DNA of 64,000 nucleotides. Source: Melanocharis versteri. Lineage: Eukaryota > Chordata > Aves > Passeriformes > Melanocharitidae. Shown here piece after piece: positions 28,551 through 42,747 of the stretch. Positions within the stretch are counted from its first letter, which is position 1. Every line of letters starts with the position of its first letter. Position numbers and translations under genes: made by a program. The notes under the pieces are model-generated. The model made no database searches, was not told the origin of the DNA, and worked only from the letters and a program-made list of their open reading frames with translations. Location of the stretch: assembly GCA_013397845.1 (NCBI GenBank), contig VZTG01000395.1:788542-852541 (forward strand), in the 5' to 3' direction.

Positions 28551-29983
28551 TGCCTTTGTGTGCGCTGCCGGGCACCCATCGCTCACCCCTCTGAAACGTC
28601 CCCTGGTGAAGCCGAGGTTGCCGTGTGATGTGGAAATAATTCCGGAAAAGGGGACACGCCTAAGGGAGAAATGTAACTGGGGGGTCCAGTAGGGTCCCAT
28701 TTATTTTTCGCTGGGGCAAATTGGCTCGTCTGTCTCCTGTTTCAAGTGGCATTTTTCCGTGTGAGTGTATAAAATACAAATTACTGTAGTGAGAAATCTA
28801 TGCCGTGGGGAAGAAGTGTGAAAGGGGTTAGATTTCCCCATTTAACCATCTGAACTCGAAACGCAGCAAGAGACAGACTATTATTATTATTACTGTTATC
28901 ACTGTTGTTATCATTAGTATTATAATTATTAGTATTTTAACTGAACTGTAGGCTCTTCAAATCTTCTATTTCCAGTCTGCCCCAGGATTTCCAGTGTGTC
29001 CCAATTAGGAGGAGCAGAAAAAGAGGGAATAAATCCCAGTCTTTCCAAGAGCTGCTCAAGGCACTTACACTGTGTCTTTTTTTGTGCTTTCAAATGACTC
29101 AGTTCTGTTTGGCCAAAAATACAGGAACTGACTGAACAGAATGTATGCCACTGCTGTGTGGAGAATATAGGAATTTCCTATAACATCTGAAAAATGTTCT
29201 TCCCGAGGCTGTAGTGCTGTGTTACTCCTCTCATAGATGTTCGAAGGCATAATGACAGCCATAGTCAATGGAGGGGAGAGGGAAACAGTGCTGCATATCT
29301 GACTGGATTCAGATAAGTTTTTGCCTAGGCCAAAGCAAAGAGAGCTGCCTCTGGGCTTCGCTCCCAGCATTTTCACTTTGGTATTTTGCTAGGAAAACTT
29401 TGACCTGTGGCCAAAAAAGAACAGTTAAAAATAGTACAGTCGTTCTGAAAAATGCATCAGGTTAATACTTAACCCCAGTAGACTTTTTCACACTCTGCTT
29501 TTATGCTCAACAGTGTGATTCTTTTATTCTCTCACCTCCCATGCCTTGGACATAGATTCAATACACTAAAGTATGTTTATGTTTCTTAAGAGAAAGCCTA
29601 GCTGCAAAATTGAGACTGGGCTGCTTAGAACTTGATTTTTTTGTTTGTTTGTTTTATCTGCTAGCAATGTAGACTGCTTCATGTAATACATTGAAAAAGC
29701 AAGCCATGGGAGTGTTAGCTGGGTTGTAAATGCGGTTTTTTTACAGTAAAGGTCATCACTATTCTCTGCAGTCTGTCTGTAAGTATTGTTTAAAAAACTA
29801 GCAGCAAGTAAAATATAATGCTAATCAATCAAATTTCCTAGCTTGTGTAGTCTACATATCTGTGTATGAAATAATGAACTATTTATTATTCTTATTTAGG
29901 AAATCTGCAACAGATTTCCTGTAAAAGCTTTTTCTTTTGGTTTCTGGTATTGTTGCTTTATGCAATTTGACATTAATTTTTCG
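28551..29983. repeat. Duplicated block, copy 2
   Basis: 1433 bp copy of 26695-28131. It begins exactly at the gap edge and continues past its end into unique intron (TTGGTGTGCTGC), whereas copy 1 ends at an N. Copy 2 is therefore the one joined to the rest of the intron. Confidence 0.92.
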
Positions 29984-32900
29984 TTGGTGTGCTGCTAAGT
30001 AGTCTGAGTATGAAAATATCATATTCGTATTGAAAAATTTACTTGTTTGCTAAACAGCTCACTTTCAGTGTAAATTATCAAAAGTGAAAATGTGTTTTCA
30101 GTTAAAAGTAGAAATACAGCAACACAAACCAGGAGTCAGGGAAAGCATCTTAAAAAGACTAGCTGGAATGCCACTATTTCATCCTCCAAAAATAACATAA
30201 CCAAAACTAAAAATGTGGAATGGAATTCAAAATGGAATTCATTTCCTTACAGTGTAAAAAGTCATAAACAGCTGCTATTCTGTATTTTGTGTGCATGCTT
30301 TATTTTTAGGAAGCCGTAAAAAGCGAAAAAGTAGCTGTTAATCTATAACACATGGTGTAAATTTGAAAGACGTGAGAAGCTGAGGTAATAAGCTGTCTTT
30401 ATCTAGATAGCAATTCCACTGTCATCAAGAGATGTTTTATTCAGTGGCTCTAAATGAAGAGACTTTCTTTGCGTACCTTTCTGACCACAGGATGGCTGAC
30501 CACATCCATCTGTTCCTTCAGCAGGAGAATCTATGAAGCCAAATACATTGATTGATTATGTTCCTCCCCATCCCCCTTTGGGGCTCAAGAGAGACTGTTA
30601 GATTTTCTAATGGGATTTTTGCTCTCTTGAGTGCCTTAACACTTGTTATTAGTGCCTGTGTTGAGCATAATTATTTGTGTTTGATTAAAGCATGTCTTTG
30701 AAAAAGACCTGATGCATTCTCAGTTCAGAGGCATTACGAGATGGAGAACTCCACATTTAGTTTGTTCTTGCAGGCAGTTATGAAGGCAAATAAAAAATCC
30801 CAAGAAACAACCAACTAAGCAGAATGTGTGGCATGGTTATTACCACCCTTTTTCTGCTAAATAAAAAAGAAATCATGGAGGACTTTCTACTCAGTAGGTT
30901 AGGTCAGATGCATAGCCAGCACTTGGTGGGGTTCTTCTGGTTTTGGTCTGATATAGAGATGAAAAGAGGAATGTTAGAACTGTGTACTCGGTGCCGTGAT
31001 AGGTGTCAGCAAAGACATCCACAAAGGGAAGTGGTTATTGCAACCTCATTGAGGCATTGGCTGAGTGCTCCTTCTCTCATTGTGTCTTGTTGAAAGCCTG
31101 TTGTTAGGTTGCCTATGCTAAGGTAGATAATTTTGATATTGTCACAGCTTTCTATGGTATGGTTTTACTCTTTTTGGGCATGTAACAGTGCATTAGTGGT
31201 TATGAAAACCTGTTTTCTGTATTACATTTAGATCATGCAGATTACTTCGTAAAGCTACCATATTCTTATTATTTGCTTTTCTGCCAGTTCGGTCATCCAC
31301 TAATTTAATGATGTGACATTTTTATGAGTACGTCATGTATGCATGGATGATAGCGCTTAATGGCATTTGACCTTGTGTGATCCATAAGAAACCTTTCTAT
31401 AAATACATTCCTACTGAATAGTTCTGAGTTGACAGCTAAATTTAAGGAGAGCTTAACAGCGTTCAAATACATTTGGGCATTTATGATTTTGCATATAAGC
31501 TTCATCTACAGTACGAACTGAGTTATTTTTGATAGTATTTAACACACATTATCTAGGGGTGCGTTGGCAAGTGTTATCTGCTCTAAAACAAGAGCAGATA
31601 GGTCACTGTAGGCTGTGTAAAGCTAATCCAGACCTCCGCTTCCTTGCCATGTGTAATTGTATCACTTCAGCACATGCTGAACTCAACTTTTGAGTTGTGT
31701 GGTGGCGACAAACAGCTCTGGTAAATCTTACCATCCTCCTCTCTGCAGTGCTCTGCCTGGGCTGGAGCTGCTCCAGTGCAGTTGTCCAGAGAAAGGCGCT
31801 GGTGTTTGCCCTTGGACTCACTTGTTCAGTGCAAGCCAAAGGATTTTAGCATTAAGCTTAAAGTTTGACATTACACTGGAGGTGTAAAATATTGAGTATA
31901 TTCTGCCTGCTCTGCTATGGTTGTGTCAGCTTTTGAAAGAAGGAGCTCTTAAAAGTGTTAATTAGGCAGTGCAGCAGTGAAATTGTGAGCACAGTGCTGG
32001 GCTATGCTGGAATGCGAGCATGGTGGACTGAGAAATGGAGAGATGATTAGCAGGAGCGTGCTCAAGTATTTCAGAGTACACATGCCTTAGAACCCGAAAA
32101 ACCCAAACCCACAAACCAAAACTGAACTAATTTGCCATTTGTTTCTTTGTTAAATAAAGCTGACAGGTAAACTGTGTATTTACACTAGTCTGAACATGAA
32201 TAGATGTTCATCTATGTGGATCGTTGCCATCAAGACCCTGGAATTTTACTCTTAATGAGAAGTGGGTTGCAGATACAGCTGTGACTCCCATGCTTTCAAT
32301 AGGTGCATCTGTCCATAACGATCTCGTCGATTGAGTAGATGCCAGCCTTATACCAAGAGTGTTAATTGACCAGATCACTAGGCTGAGCTATGTTAATTCA
32401 GGGTCTCCAGGTCATCGTGGCTGATACAATGTATCCCCATGCAGGATTTTAGCCTTAGGAACTTTCTAAGTATTTAATATTTAATATGAAAGTTGTTTCA
32501 CTTTCCTGAATTTATTGCCACACATAATTTTGAATCAGCAAGAACAATCTGTTGTGTTAATTTGAGCCAGCAAGTACAGGGAAGAGATGCAAATGTAGCA
32601 GTTAGCAGGATCTGATCTGAATTCATTGCCCACTAAGTAATTGGAAGGCCAGATGATTCTCTGTTCTTGAAGAAATAACCTTTTCTTTTTTGTTGTATTT
32701 CCTGTGCTGTTATTTCTCTCTTAGTTTCTAACTCTTTCTATAAATGTTCTATTTTTGATCTGTAATTTTAGAGCATCTACTGCAGAGTTAAAAAAGATGA
32801 TCTTTAAGGAAACGGAATTGTCTTTCATTCATTGTTGCTCTCTGATGGATTTATATATAGCAGTATTGTTAGCTGGAAAACTATTTTTCTGACAGTTTTC

Positions 32901-35900
32901 TGTGTTTTTATATTCTGTCTTATTCCACACTAGGATTAAAGTGTTTCACTTCTGGTTTAAGACAGCAAAAAGAACATTTTGCTCAGCTTCAGTCCTTTTA
33001 CTGCCACATGAGATGCGTGCAGATTTTGTGTGTGTGTATTCACAATAGGCATGTTCACTCCCAGTATTTCATCTCTGTTGATCAGATTGCAGAGTGTGTC
33101 ATTAGTATCCTTCAATTGTTCAATCTTAGTAACAACTTAAGAGGAACATAAATACACTGTCGAATTATCAGTTTTCTTCTGCTTTATATGTGCAGGAATA
33201 AAAATTCAGGAACTGTTCACTTTTCCAAGTATTAGTAGTCTCAGTTTCAGCTGGGATGTGTGCAAATGCTCATTAGAACCTGTTTTTTAAAGTACATTTT
33301 CAGTTCTAATGGCAGAGCAATGCCAGAGCATTTGGCTCATTGTCTAGTAATGCAATCCATAACAAAAGCTGCCTCATTTAAAAAGAAAGAAAAGTGCTAC
33401 CTCAGTAGCCAATCTCCATAGCAGTTGATGGTTTCTTGCCAGTGTTTGATCTACAAAATATGACTGGAATTGTATGAGTGTCACAGAGGAGCTGACTTTG
33501 GATTATAAAGATTAAAGTGATTGAAATTTGGTAGTAGAGTTTTACATAATGAAAGATATTTAAAAAAAAAATTAAATCTCTGTATTTTTATAACCCATAA
33601 GCATGGGGGGTTTTGGGGGGAAGAATGCTATATTGTGTCTAAGGTTTCTTCTAAACTGTTACACTGAAAAGCAGCGAATGTTTCTGGTAACAAATTTATT
33701 TAAAATACCTTTTTCTTGGTACATCCCATTGGTTAAGAACAAGAATACTATGTTTATATTGGCAGACTTGGCTAGTAATAAACTTATTTTAATGAGCTGT
33801 TCGCAATGTAAACACAAGGTTGAATGTAGTGCTCAGTTCGCCAGCCATACCTACTGTGTGTGAAGCTCCTGCTGCCGCAGCAGTGCGGAGTCCAAAGAGC
33901 CCCGTGCTGCCAGCGGAGCACCCGTGCGCCCGGCCACCTGCCAGCTGCCTTCGTGCAGGTGAAGCGTCATGTGCATCCTTCCTTGGCAACATCGTATTCA
34001 TTATCTGCCAACAGCGTTTTAAGACTGTATGCTTAAATTGGTGATTGGGCTCATAATGTGCAGAGGGGTTGGAATATTTGGAAGATTGTGATTTTGTGAA
34101 TTCTGCCCAGGTTTCACGACGTTGGATAGTCTCAGTCTGTAACAGGTGCTTTATGTGGTATGGACTTAGCTTTTTTTCTGTGTTCATTTGCTACAGTTAC
34201 AGATACTGAGAGAGGGGCCTTTTTTTGTCTATGAAGTATCATGGAGTTTAGTTGTTGGATAGATACAGATTTCTTAATTGTCATGTGAAACATGCCTCCT
34301 GTTCAGTCCCTGCTTCATTTGTTGTAGGGTGCGGAAGGTGATAGACATGAAAATAAAAACAATCTGGGTGCCACATACAGTGGGTTTTTGATTATGCTTG
34401 TCTTCCATTAATTTTATTTCATGTACAACAACTTAGCTAAGTCAAATCTTTTGCAAAAAGTAACCAATCACATACTTTGTGGTTTTTGTGTGCCCAGATG
34501 GAGACTAATGAGTTATGATGTTAGTGTGCAGCATTGTTACTCTAATTCCATAGTCATTTCATCATTCATTTTTTTTAGGATAGTGTCATTCAGATGGTAC
34601 AGGCAGAACATAAAAAGAATGATGTGCAGGAGGGTCTGAACCCTAATCTACTGCTATCACTTTATGGCTTCAGACAAATCTTTCTTAATTTCCAACTATA
34701 TGGAAATGATGAAGCTTTATTTTTAACATGTGCTGCAGAATAATTTAATATTTAGAATGGACTTATGTGATTAAAAAAGATAATCAAAAGTACGCTATGC
34801 CCAAGTGTTTAATTTTGAACCTTGAGGATTCAGATAACCAAGTGATTGCTCTGTTACCTTTTGACTGTTCTAAATCATGGGTGCTGATTTTATTAGTCTA
34901 TATTTAAAGTACAGAATTACAGGATCCTACATAAAGCAAGATAAAGTTAGAGTGACTCATCCAAACACATGAATTTTCTTGTACTTTTCTTCAGGAGGAA
35001 ATGAAGAGGAGGTCACATACAGGCATGAAAGTAGGTTTGAACAACTATGAAGGAAGAGAAGTTAAGCTTTAGCAAATACTCTTAATTTTTTTTTAATCTC
35101 AAAGCACATAATGTTGACTGTTACTGTCACCAAATAAATAAGTAACTAGAAGAAAAAATGCCTGAGTTCCACATTTTCTTCCAAATGCTATTTAAAGTTT
35201 AACTAAAATCTTGATTACTATTTAAAGGCTGTAATGCATCATTGTTCTTTGTCCATGTCACTGCTGTTATAGGTAGCCGTCCAAAGTCTGTAGCTTAATT
35301 GTTGATTAAATATCAAGCATTGTTCTCTCAACAGTGTAGGTTTACCCTAGTATGGAATATGTATAGAGAAGGATCTTTGAGTGTTCTTTGGAAATTCCTT
35401 TGTATTGAATGAGCTCTGAATTTGGAAATCTGCTTGTGTTTGTTGCTACTGTACAACTTGATTGAGCCTCTTTATTTTTCCTTTTTTTGAGGTGAAGAGT
35501 GCTGCATTGATAAATTCATGGTACTGTGCATGTGCATACTTTCAAAGAGATTATGCTCTAAAAACAATAATAGTACAGGTTTTGGTTGAGTGGTATACAA
35601 ACATTTGGCTTGCCTGTGCTATGAAAATGTTCCATTTCATACAGAAAATAGTTTTAAACTGGTTTTCCGTGTGGTTTCTGAAACTGGTTTGTCCTAGTCT
35701 CTGTTTTCAGTTTCGTGCTGATTATGTTAAGTGCAAGATTAGGGAGACAAGCCTTGTCATTTGTTGCATGTTTAGGACACAGATTTTTATTTGTAAATGA
35801 CTTTTAGCACCATCTGCTATATAGGGAAGGCTATATTCTGGTAGGCTTCTAGAATATGCAGCTAAAGTCATTGGAAACAAGCTGCAATAAGTAGATAAAA

Positions 35901-38900
35901 GGTCTTATGGGTTTATTTAATATTGGTTCCACCCCTTCTTACACAACTTTATAACTATGCTTGACTTCTGAATTAAGGGGTTTTTTTGGTGGAATTTGAA
36001 ACTTCTGTGATAAAATAACCATTAAGTCTCTCAATTTAGGAATAGAATTATTCCTTCTAATAGTTCAGGAAAATGGAGAAGAGCAGGAAATAATACCATG
36101 TAGGAAGCTGTTGGTTTAGTGAGTAATGAAAATCTTTCTAATGCCAGGGGTATGCATGCACGATCTGTTTCCTTTAGTGAACATCTCGGGGCCTCCTCCT
36201 CCAACAGTAAAACTTAGCCCACTTAGGCATTAAGCCATAGTTTTTATTTCTTGGCCTGTTCAATTTAATGACCTCTTTAGGGTGTATAAACCTGGATTAT
36301 AAAATAACCCCCTCCCCTTTTTTTTATGTTCTTTTATATGAAAAGTGACTGAGAACAACTACTTGAATTACTCATCTGGCAAGGAGGTGCTGACAATTTA
36401 TTATTGTATTGCAGCTGCTGCTATTAATTTAAACGTTATTCTATGTAAATTTTTTTTTCTCTGTGAGCACAAAATAGTAATTCTGTTAAACTTAAGAGTT
36501 GCATCCATGCTGGTATTACAAGCACCTGAACTGAGCTATAGATCTGATAGAGAAAGCTGAAAATAGCTTCATTTTCAAAAAAAAAATCCTAGTACTAAAT
36601 TGTTACGTTTTGGAAAGCCATTTTTTTAAATCCCTTTCAAGTCCATTTTTCAGTTTTAGCTTAATTATATGGAATGTGCTTCTTTTTTGTTGTATTTTTA
36701 AGTTATTTTCCTTATTCCCCACTTGTCATCTTCCCAGAACTGAAGAATTTGTCTTGACTCTGCAAATGTGGCATTCTTGCCAGTGAGGGTGGGAAGCAGC
36801 AGAACTCCATTGTCAAAATTCTGCTGGTAAAACCTGAATGTAACAGCAAACAAGGCAGCATGAACACTGTTTTGTATGCATGTAGTGTTCTGTGTCAGGA
36901 ATATTTTAAGCTTGAATTAGAAGATAAATAATAAATACACGGATATAAGATACATCTCCTGAAAAAATATTATGTTGGCAATTCCTTTTAATCATAGATA
37001 TCCAGATAGCTCTCTGTTTTAGAAATGATTTCTGTTAGGATTATGAAGAAAACCTCTAAATATGGATGCTGGGATGAAGAATGGTTCATGTGCGTAGAAG
37101 CCTGAAACAGTATCACCATGAGGTGTGAATCATTTCATCTATTTTAATGGTTGGCTGCCTCTGAAGAAAGGCAATTTAAGTGTCAAAATAAACTATTTCA
37201 GTGTTCTCATTTTTTTAGAAGAAATACCAGTATTTGTTCCCACATGTGCCTTGCAGTGTTTCTCAAGTGCCAGAAGTCCCAAATGTCCCCTTTCTACCAG
37301 TGAAAACATCTTTGGCAATTTTTGACAGATATTAAGTGGAAAATGTAACTTTAAAAATTTTGTAAGGTATAACATTGTTCATTATTAAAAAAGCTCCTGG
37401 ATTTATTTTATATGACTCTACTGCAGGATTTCACTGATTCAGAAAATCAGAGACAGCATTGAGCCCAACTGCAGAGCTTATTTTATGTTTTCTACGTAGA
37501 ATGGACTGTTTTGCTTATGCCATATTGCTGAAAGAATGTTTGGTATCGGCTGGGTAGAAGTACATGTGGTGACATGGTATTCATGCTTTGAAATCACACT
37601 GTCTAAATTTATGAGGGGAGATGTGCAGTGTGTCTTACAGACAGATGGAAATTAATAAAATTGCAGTATACATGCAATATAAATTCTTTTTTGTTAAATC
37701 AAAACCAAGTGAATGTACTCCGAGGTTATTTCTATTTATCAGTGTGTTACATCAAATGGATGCTGAATGTCACAAGGGAGAGGAATAGCTGTTTTGCCTT
37801 TTTGGAGTATGCTGGAAACATGACTGAAGAAAAGTCTTAGACACATTTTATTCCAAGGTAGAACTTCTCAGTTCTATTTTGATTTCAAGCTTATTTTCTA
37901 GAGCATATCAAAAGAGGCTGCCATGTAATTGGACTCCTTTCTTGGCACACGGGAATTGTTCTTGGGTTTGTACACAGACTAAATTTCTGAATTGTGGAAT
38001 TTGTATTGGTTTTACTGTCACCACGCCTTGATTTTTTTCTCGTGCATGAAATCTTAGCACCGTTGGGTCAGTTGTCCTCTAAAATGGAAGTGAGGGAGAA
38101 ACAAATGTGCTCGAAGCTGTAATATCATAGGGTCACTGATGCTGAAAGCACATATGGATTGTGAGAGAGGTATAACATTTTTGTCTTCTTTGTGTTTGAT
38201 TGCATGTAAAAAAGTAATGAAAAAGTCGTTATTGTGGTAAAATATCTCTGTAGTCTGTAAGTTTGTATCTAATAACGGCAATTCAGACTGTGTCAAGGTT
38301 CTGCTCTGTAGCTCGTGTGGTATTGCCCTGTCCCTAGTGGGAAGTTCCTGGCCCAAGGTTGTCCAAAAGCATTGCCGTGGTTACAGCAGGGGACTGGAGG
38401 CCTCACACAGAGGTTCAGGTGCTGCTGTTGTATCACAAAAGGATTCATAGAATACCCTTTTGACTGAAAATACTCTGTTTATCATTTTGTAAATCTGTTA
38501 TTTAAGTCAAAACCAGCAGAATACTCAGCAATTTAGGCTTAAAATGAATCTTGCCACTGCTCAGAGTGAATGATGTTTTCCAAGGCCACATCTGTAGCAG
38601 CAAGTGAAACAACAGCAGCACCAGTTATCTCATGTTATTCTTGAGTTATTTCTGAAAATGCTGGTCTTTGAATAAATGAACATATCCCTATTCAGTAATC
38701 AATTTTTTTGTATATCTGAACTCCCTTTGATGGTGTGGTATATGTAGCTAGTTGTATGCACGTTTTCCATGTAGGGTAATAAGGAATGACAAGAAACTCA
38801 AATCAGTTAGGGACACAATTTTGTCTAGAATGGCCTGAAACACCAGGGTCATGCTCTTACCTACTCAATGTGCAGCAAAGTTGTTAAACTGTTTTTTGTT

Positions 38901-40849
38901 GATACAAGGACTTTGTATCCCCAGATTTTAATTCTGCTTTAGTAGAGAGCTAGTAGTGATCTCTGCTTGCTATTGGGTAGTGCCACGCTGTTGTGGCTGT
39001 CCTGTTTCTGTTTAGGTCATGATTGTGTGCTCTCCACGAGTGTATATTCATATAGGATGTGTGCAGAAATACTCTTGCAAGAGACCTATGTAAATTTTTT
39101 TTTCTTCCCCACAATCTTAAGCCAAGTGCATACACTTCATCTGACCTTAATGGTCTTGATGCACAAATCTTTTCTTCGAATGTAGAAAATGTGATTCCTT
39201 GAGGAAGCAGCTGATGCACCTGGCTCTTGTGGGGATTAATCTGCTCAGGTCTTAGGTAAATATTTTCTCGCCTTTCCATATAAGAATCACTTGTTGCCAA
39301 AGCTGAAGGAAATTTAGGAAACACGGAGTTATTGTCTGTGGGAAAACCGTTTTCCACTTCTAAAACCATGAGGAATTTAAAATCTATTTTCTATTTTGCT
39401 TTGCTTTCGCAAGTAATTTAGGATATTCACTTAGCCCCGAATTTCTTGCCATATTTTTATTTAACAGTCATGGGTTTTTTTTAATTCTTTGTATTTCAAA
39501 GATATATTTGCTCAGAAAAAAGAATGTGATCGTGGTGGAATAAACACAAGCTAAATAAACTGAAAAATATTCTTCTATTTTAAAATTACTTTTTTGCTAC
39601 CATAATCTCAGCTGATATTTTTAATATCAGTTTGTAAACAAATTCTGATAGTGTTTTAATGTAACTGTCTCAATGAAGGCAGTCCTGTGTATCTTCTGTT
39701 GAATGACAGGGTGAAAAGGCAAGACTTCATTGCCTGCAAATATGAAGATAATACCACTACCTTGCAGAGCTGTTATCGATTGGAAATCTTTTATATCTGG
39801 TTCAGGTTTTACAGTGCCCAGGAGGCTTTGCTTGTGATAACTTTACCTTGAAAAGGCTGTGAAATAGTCCTGCCATTCTGAAGATACAAGGTACTTCATT
39901 GTCAGATTGAGACCAGACTTCCTGAGGATGTGTGTTCCTTTGTGAAGATCTCTGTCAGCCATAGACAAAGATGGTAGAATGTCCATGGGGGATCAGGGAA
40001 GCCTAAAAATGCTGTAGGGTGCTGTATCTGTTTCTGAATTACTTCTAGAAGCAGACAAGATTTTGCAGACATGACCTTAGTAAATAGGCAAGTACCGTGC
40101 TTGGGTCACGTTAACTCTGGTCTGCAATGTGGATGTAAATGCAGCAGTAATTAAGACAAGCTTAAATACTCTCAGCTAGTCTGTAATGCTCTGAAGGAAG
40201 ATACAACAGAGAGGGTGGCCCTTCTGCTTTAGGACTAGCACATTTAGAAGAGGAATAGACATGGTCTATTCTTCTGGTGGTCTTGACAATTGGAATAAGG
40301 TTTTCTGGATTATTCTTTAATAGTCTAGATTTTGAGTGGTTTTTTTTTTTTTAAGGTATGTATATTTTTGTATTTGTTTAAGGGCTTCCATCATTAAAGG
40401 TAGTACCAATCAAATTTTTATGTATTTAACAAAAATCCGTGTGTCTTGGAAGAATTTGTAAGTGAACCAATAAAATTGTACAGTGTTGGATGAAGATGCC
40501 AAGCAGCTTTCAATTTTTATTGGAACAATAAATGTTCAGAAATCTGAAGAACAGAGAAGTTTTTCAGTATGAGAAACTGAGCTTCAGTGATCTCAGAAAC
40601 TTTTTAACCCCTGTTTTTCTCCCTTAGTAGTTGTACAAATCCATTTAAAAACAAATGGCTAACACAAATAGTTTCACTATCAGTTAAAGCAGTAGCTCCA
40701 CCTACTTCCCTGAGGCACCACCTTAGTGGTGACTCAGTATTTGTGCTGGTGTGTTGTGGATTGCCTTGCATACCTAATCTGGATTAAAACTAGCCTGAAT
40801 CATTTTCTCAATTAATCCTGGCAGATCTGCAGAACAATCACCAACCATA
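29984..40849. other. ROCK2 intron 1, first unique part
   Basis: AT-rich, no exon, RNA gene or clear transposon recognised over nearly 11 kb. A GC-rich pocket lies at 33840-33975. Short ORFs have no domain. Confidence 0.5.
33840..33975. other. Isolated GC-rich pocket in ROCK2 intron 1
   Basis: About 130 bases of GC-rich DNA with several CpGs, bounded by AT-rich intron. It ends with GTGCAG followed by GTGAAG, a plausible donor, and carries overlapping ORFs on both strands. It could be an alternative exon, a CpG-containing enhancer or an old repeat. Confidence 0.35.
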
Positions 40850-41622
40850 TTAAGTTTAACAAGGACAAGTGATGGATTCTGTACCTTGGATGGGGCAACC
40901 CCAGTTGTGTGTACAGACTGGGGAACGAGAAGCTGGAGAGCAGTGCTGTGGAAAGGGACTTGGAGGTCCTGGTCACTGGCAAATGGATCATGAGCCAGCA
41001 GAGCCCTGGCAGCCAGGAGGGCCAGCCCTGTCCTGGGGGCATCAGGCCCAGCATCGCCAGCCGGGCAAGGGAGGGGATTGTCCCACTCTGCTCTGAGCTG
41101 GGGTGGCCTCACCTCCAGTGCTGGGGGCAGCTTTGGGTGTCACAATATAAGAAAGATATTAAATTATTAAGTGTGTCCAAAGGAGGCCATGAGGATGGGG
41201 AAGGGCCCTGAGGGGAAGCCATGTGAGGAGTGACTGAGGTCACTTGGTCTGTTCAGCCTGGAGGAGACTGAGGGGAGACCTCACTGCAGTTACAGCTTCC
41301 TGTGAGGGGAAGAGGAAGGACAGACCCTGATCTTTTTGCTCTCAAGGCCCGTGAAAGGACTTGAGGAAACAGCATGAGGCTGAGTCAGGGGAGGTTTAGA
41401 TTGGATATCACGAGGAAGTTTTTCATCCAGAAGGTGGTTGGGCACTGGAACAAGCTCCCCAGGGAAGTTGTCACAGCACTGGCCTGACAGAGCTCAAGAA
41501 GCATTTGAACAATCCTCTCAGGCACATGGTGGGTTTCTTGGGGTGTCCTGTGCTGGGCCTGAAGTTGGACTCAGTGATCCTTGTGGGTCCCTTACAACTG
41601 AGCATATTCTATGAGTCTATGA
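40850..41622 (+). mobile_element. CR1 LINE 3' fragment, + orientation
   Basis: Contains AAAGGGACTTGGAGGTCCTG, the GGCCAGCCCTGTCCTGGGGG segment, TTCAGCCTGGAGGAGACTGA and a CTATGAGTCTATGA tail, all in CR1 order, about 770 bp. It is in the same orientation as ROCK2. Confidence 0.92.
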
Positions 41623-42747
41623 ACTATCACAATAACATAAAAAACTCCAGACAACCCACAATCCTGAACCTGTCCAAAGCAAACTAAAAAATCTGCAGCA
41701 TATCTCCTTTCTTCAAAGAGCTAGGTTACAAGTGGATGGTGTGTTTATTGATTAAAATATGCAGCCTGCTTTTTCTGAATGCAGGCCATGATCTGCATGT
41801 CCTACCACAGTTGTCAGTAATGAGACTTTAAAGAGAGCATGGGGCCAAGGAAAAAATTTCATGTACTGCTCTGCAAATGCTGTAGCTTCTTTCAGATTGC
41901 AGAGAACTTCCGTTCAGCTAGAATATGCTGATGTAAACTTAGGAGAAAAGAAAATGAGAATAAAAGAATGAAATAAATTCTGCTATCACATTCAGGGGTA
42001 GTATCACACTGTCTTACTAGCCTATGTACAGAGAAAATTGTAGAAACTGGAAAGTGTTACTTTTCCAAAAAACCTAGTAAAAAGTCAATTCCAGTTAGTA
42101 TTTGCCTGTGTTTGAATTTAGGTAATTTAAATGGGTTTTTTGTGTTTTTGTCTATTGCTTTAATCTGTTCTTTTAGGAAAAATCAGTAATCTGTGAGTAA
42201 ACATGCTTGTTTTAAAGATAGATACTGGCTCATATTTTCTTCTCAAAATAGTGGAATCCATCAACATAAAAAATGCCAAAATGACTAATTTCAGTTGTTA
42301 GCTGCCAGTGATCAGCTAAATGTTGTTCCTAGTGCCATGTTATTATTGCTCCATCTCCAATATGTAGGTTCTGTTTCACGAGCACAAAGCAGACTGATAC
42401 CACTGCAGCCTGCTTTGATACCTGACTGAATTTAATTATATAAATAGTAATTTGTCCTTACACAGTTTTCTGATTTTTATACTCTTACATCAGGGCAACA
42501 TCAACTACGTCAGTAGTGTTAGCATTGAGACAAGGTTGTTTAAAGAAAAAAGGTTTTACTTCTAGGTTTTTGATGGAGAGGTGGGTATATTTATAATAGC
42601 CAAATTTATTCTGAAGGTTCCATAGAAAATAAATGTTTCATTTTACAGTTGGTAAAAGAAAGGAGTATTTTTAATGATGGGTACTATTTACAAATTAAGG
42701 AAATAGCAGATGTATCATTTTCAGTACTGATTACAAAAGCCTTTCAG
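41623..42747. other. ROCK2 intron 1, unique part
   Basis: AT-rich sequence between two CR1 copies that point towards... opposite directions; nothing else recognised. Confidence 0.5.

Noticed and set aside
28027..28700. Long ORFs on both strands, up to 218 codons
   Set aside because: They run through 245 N and a misplaced contig, so the frames are not real.
33738..33760. Short match to the Lys-Asn-Lys-Asn part of ROCK2 exon 2
   Set aside because: Flanking codons do not fit ROCK2 and no splice acceptor is in place.
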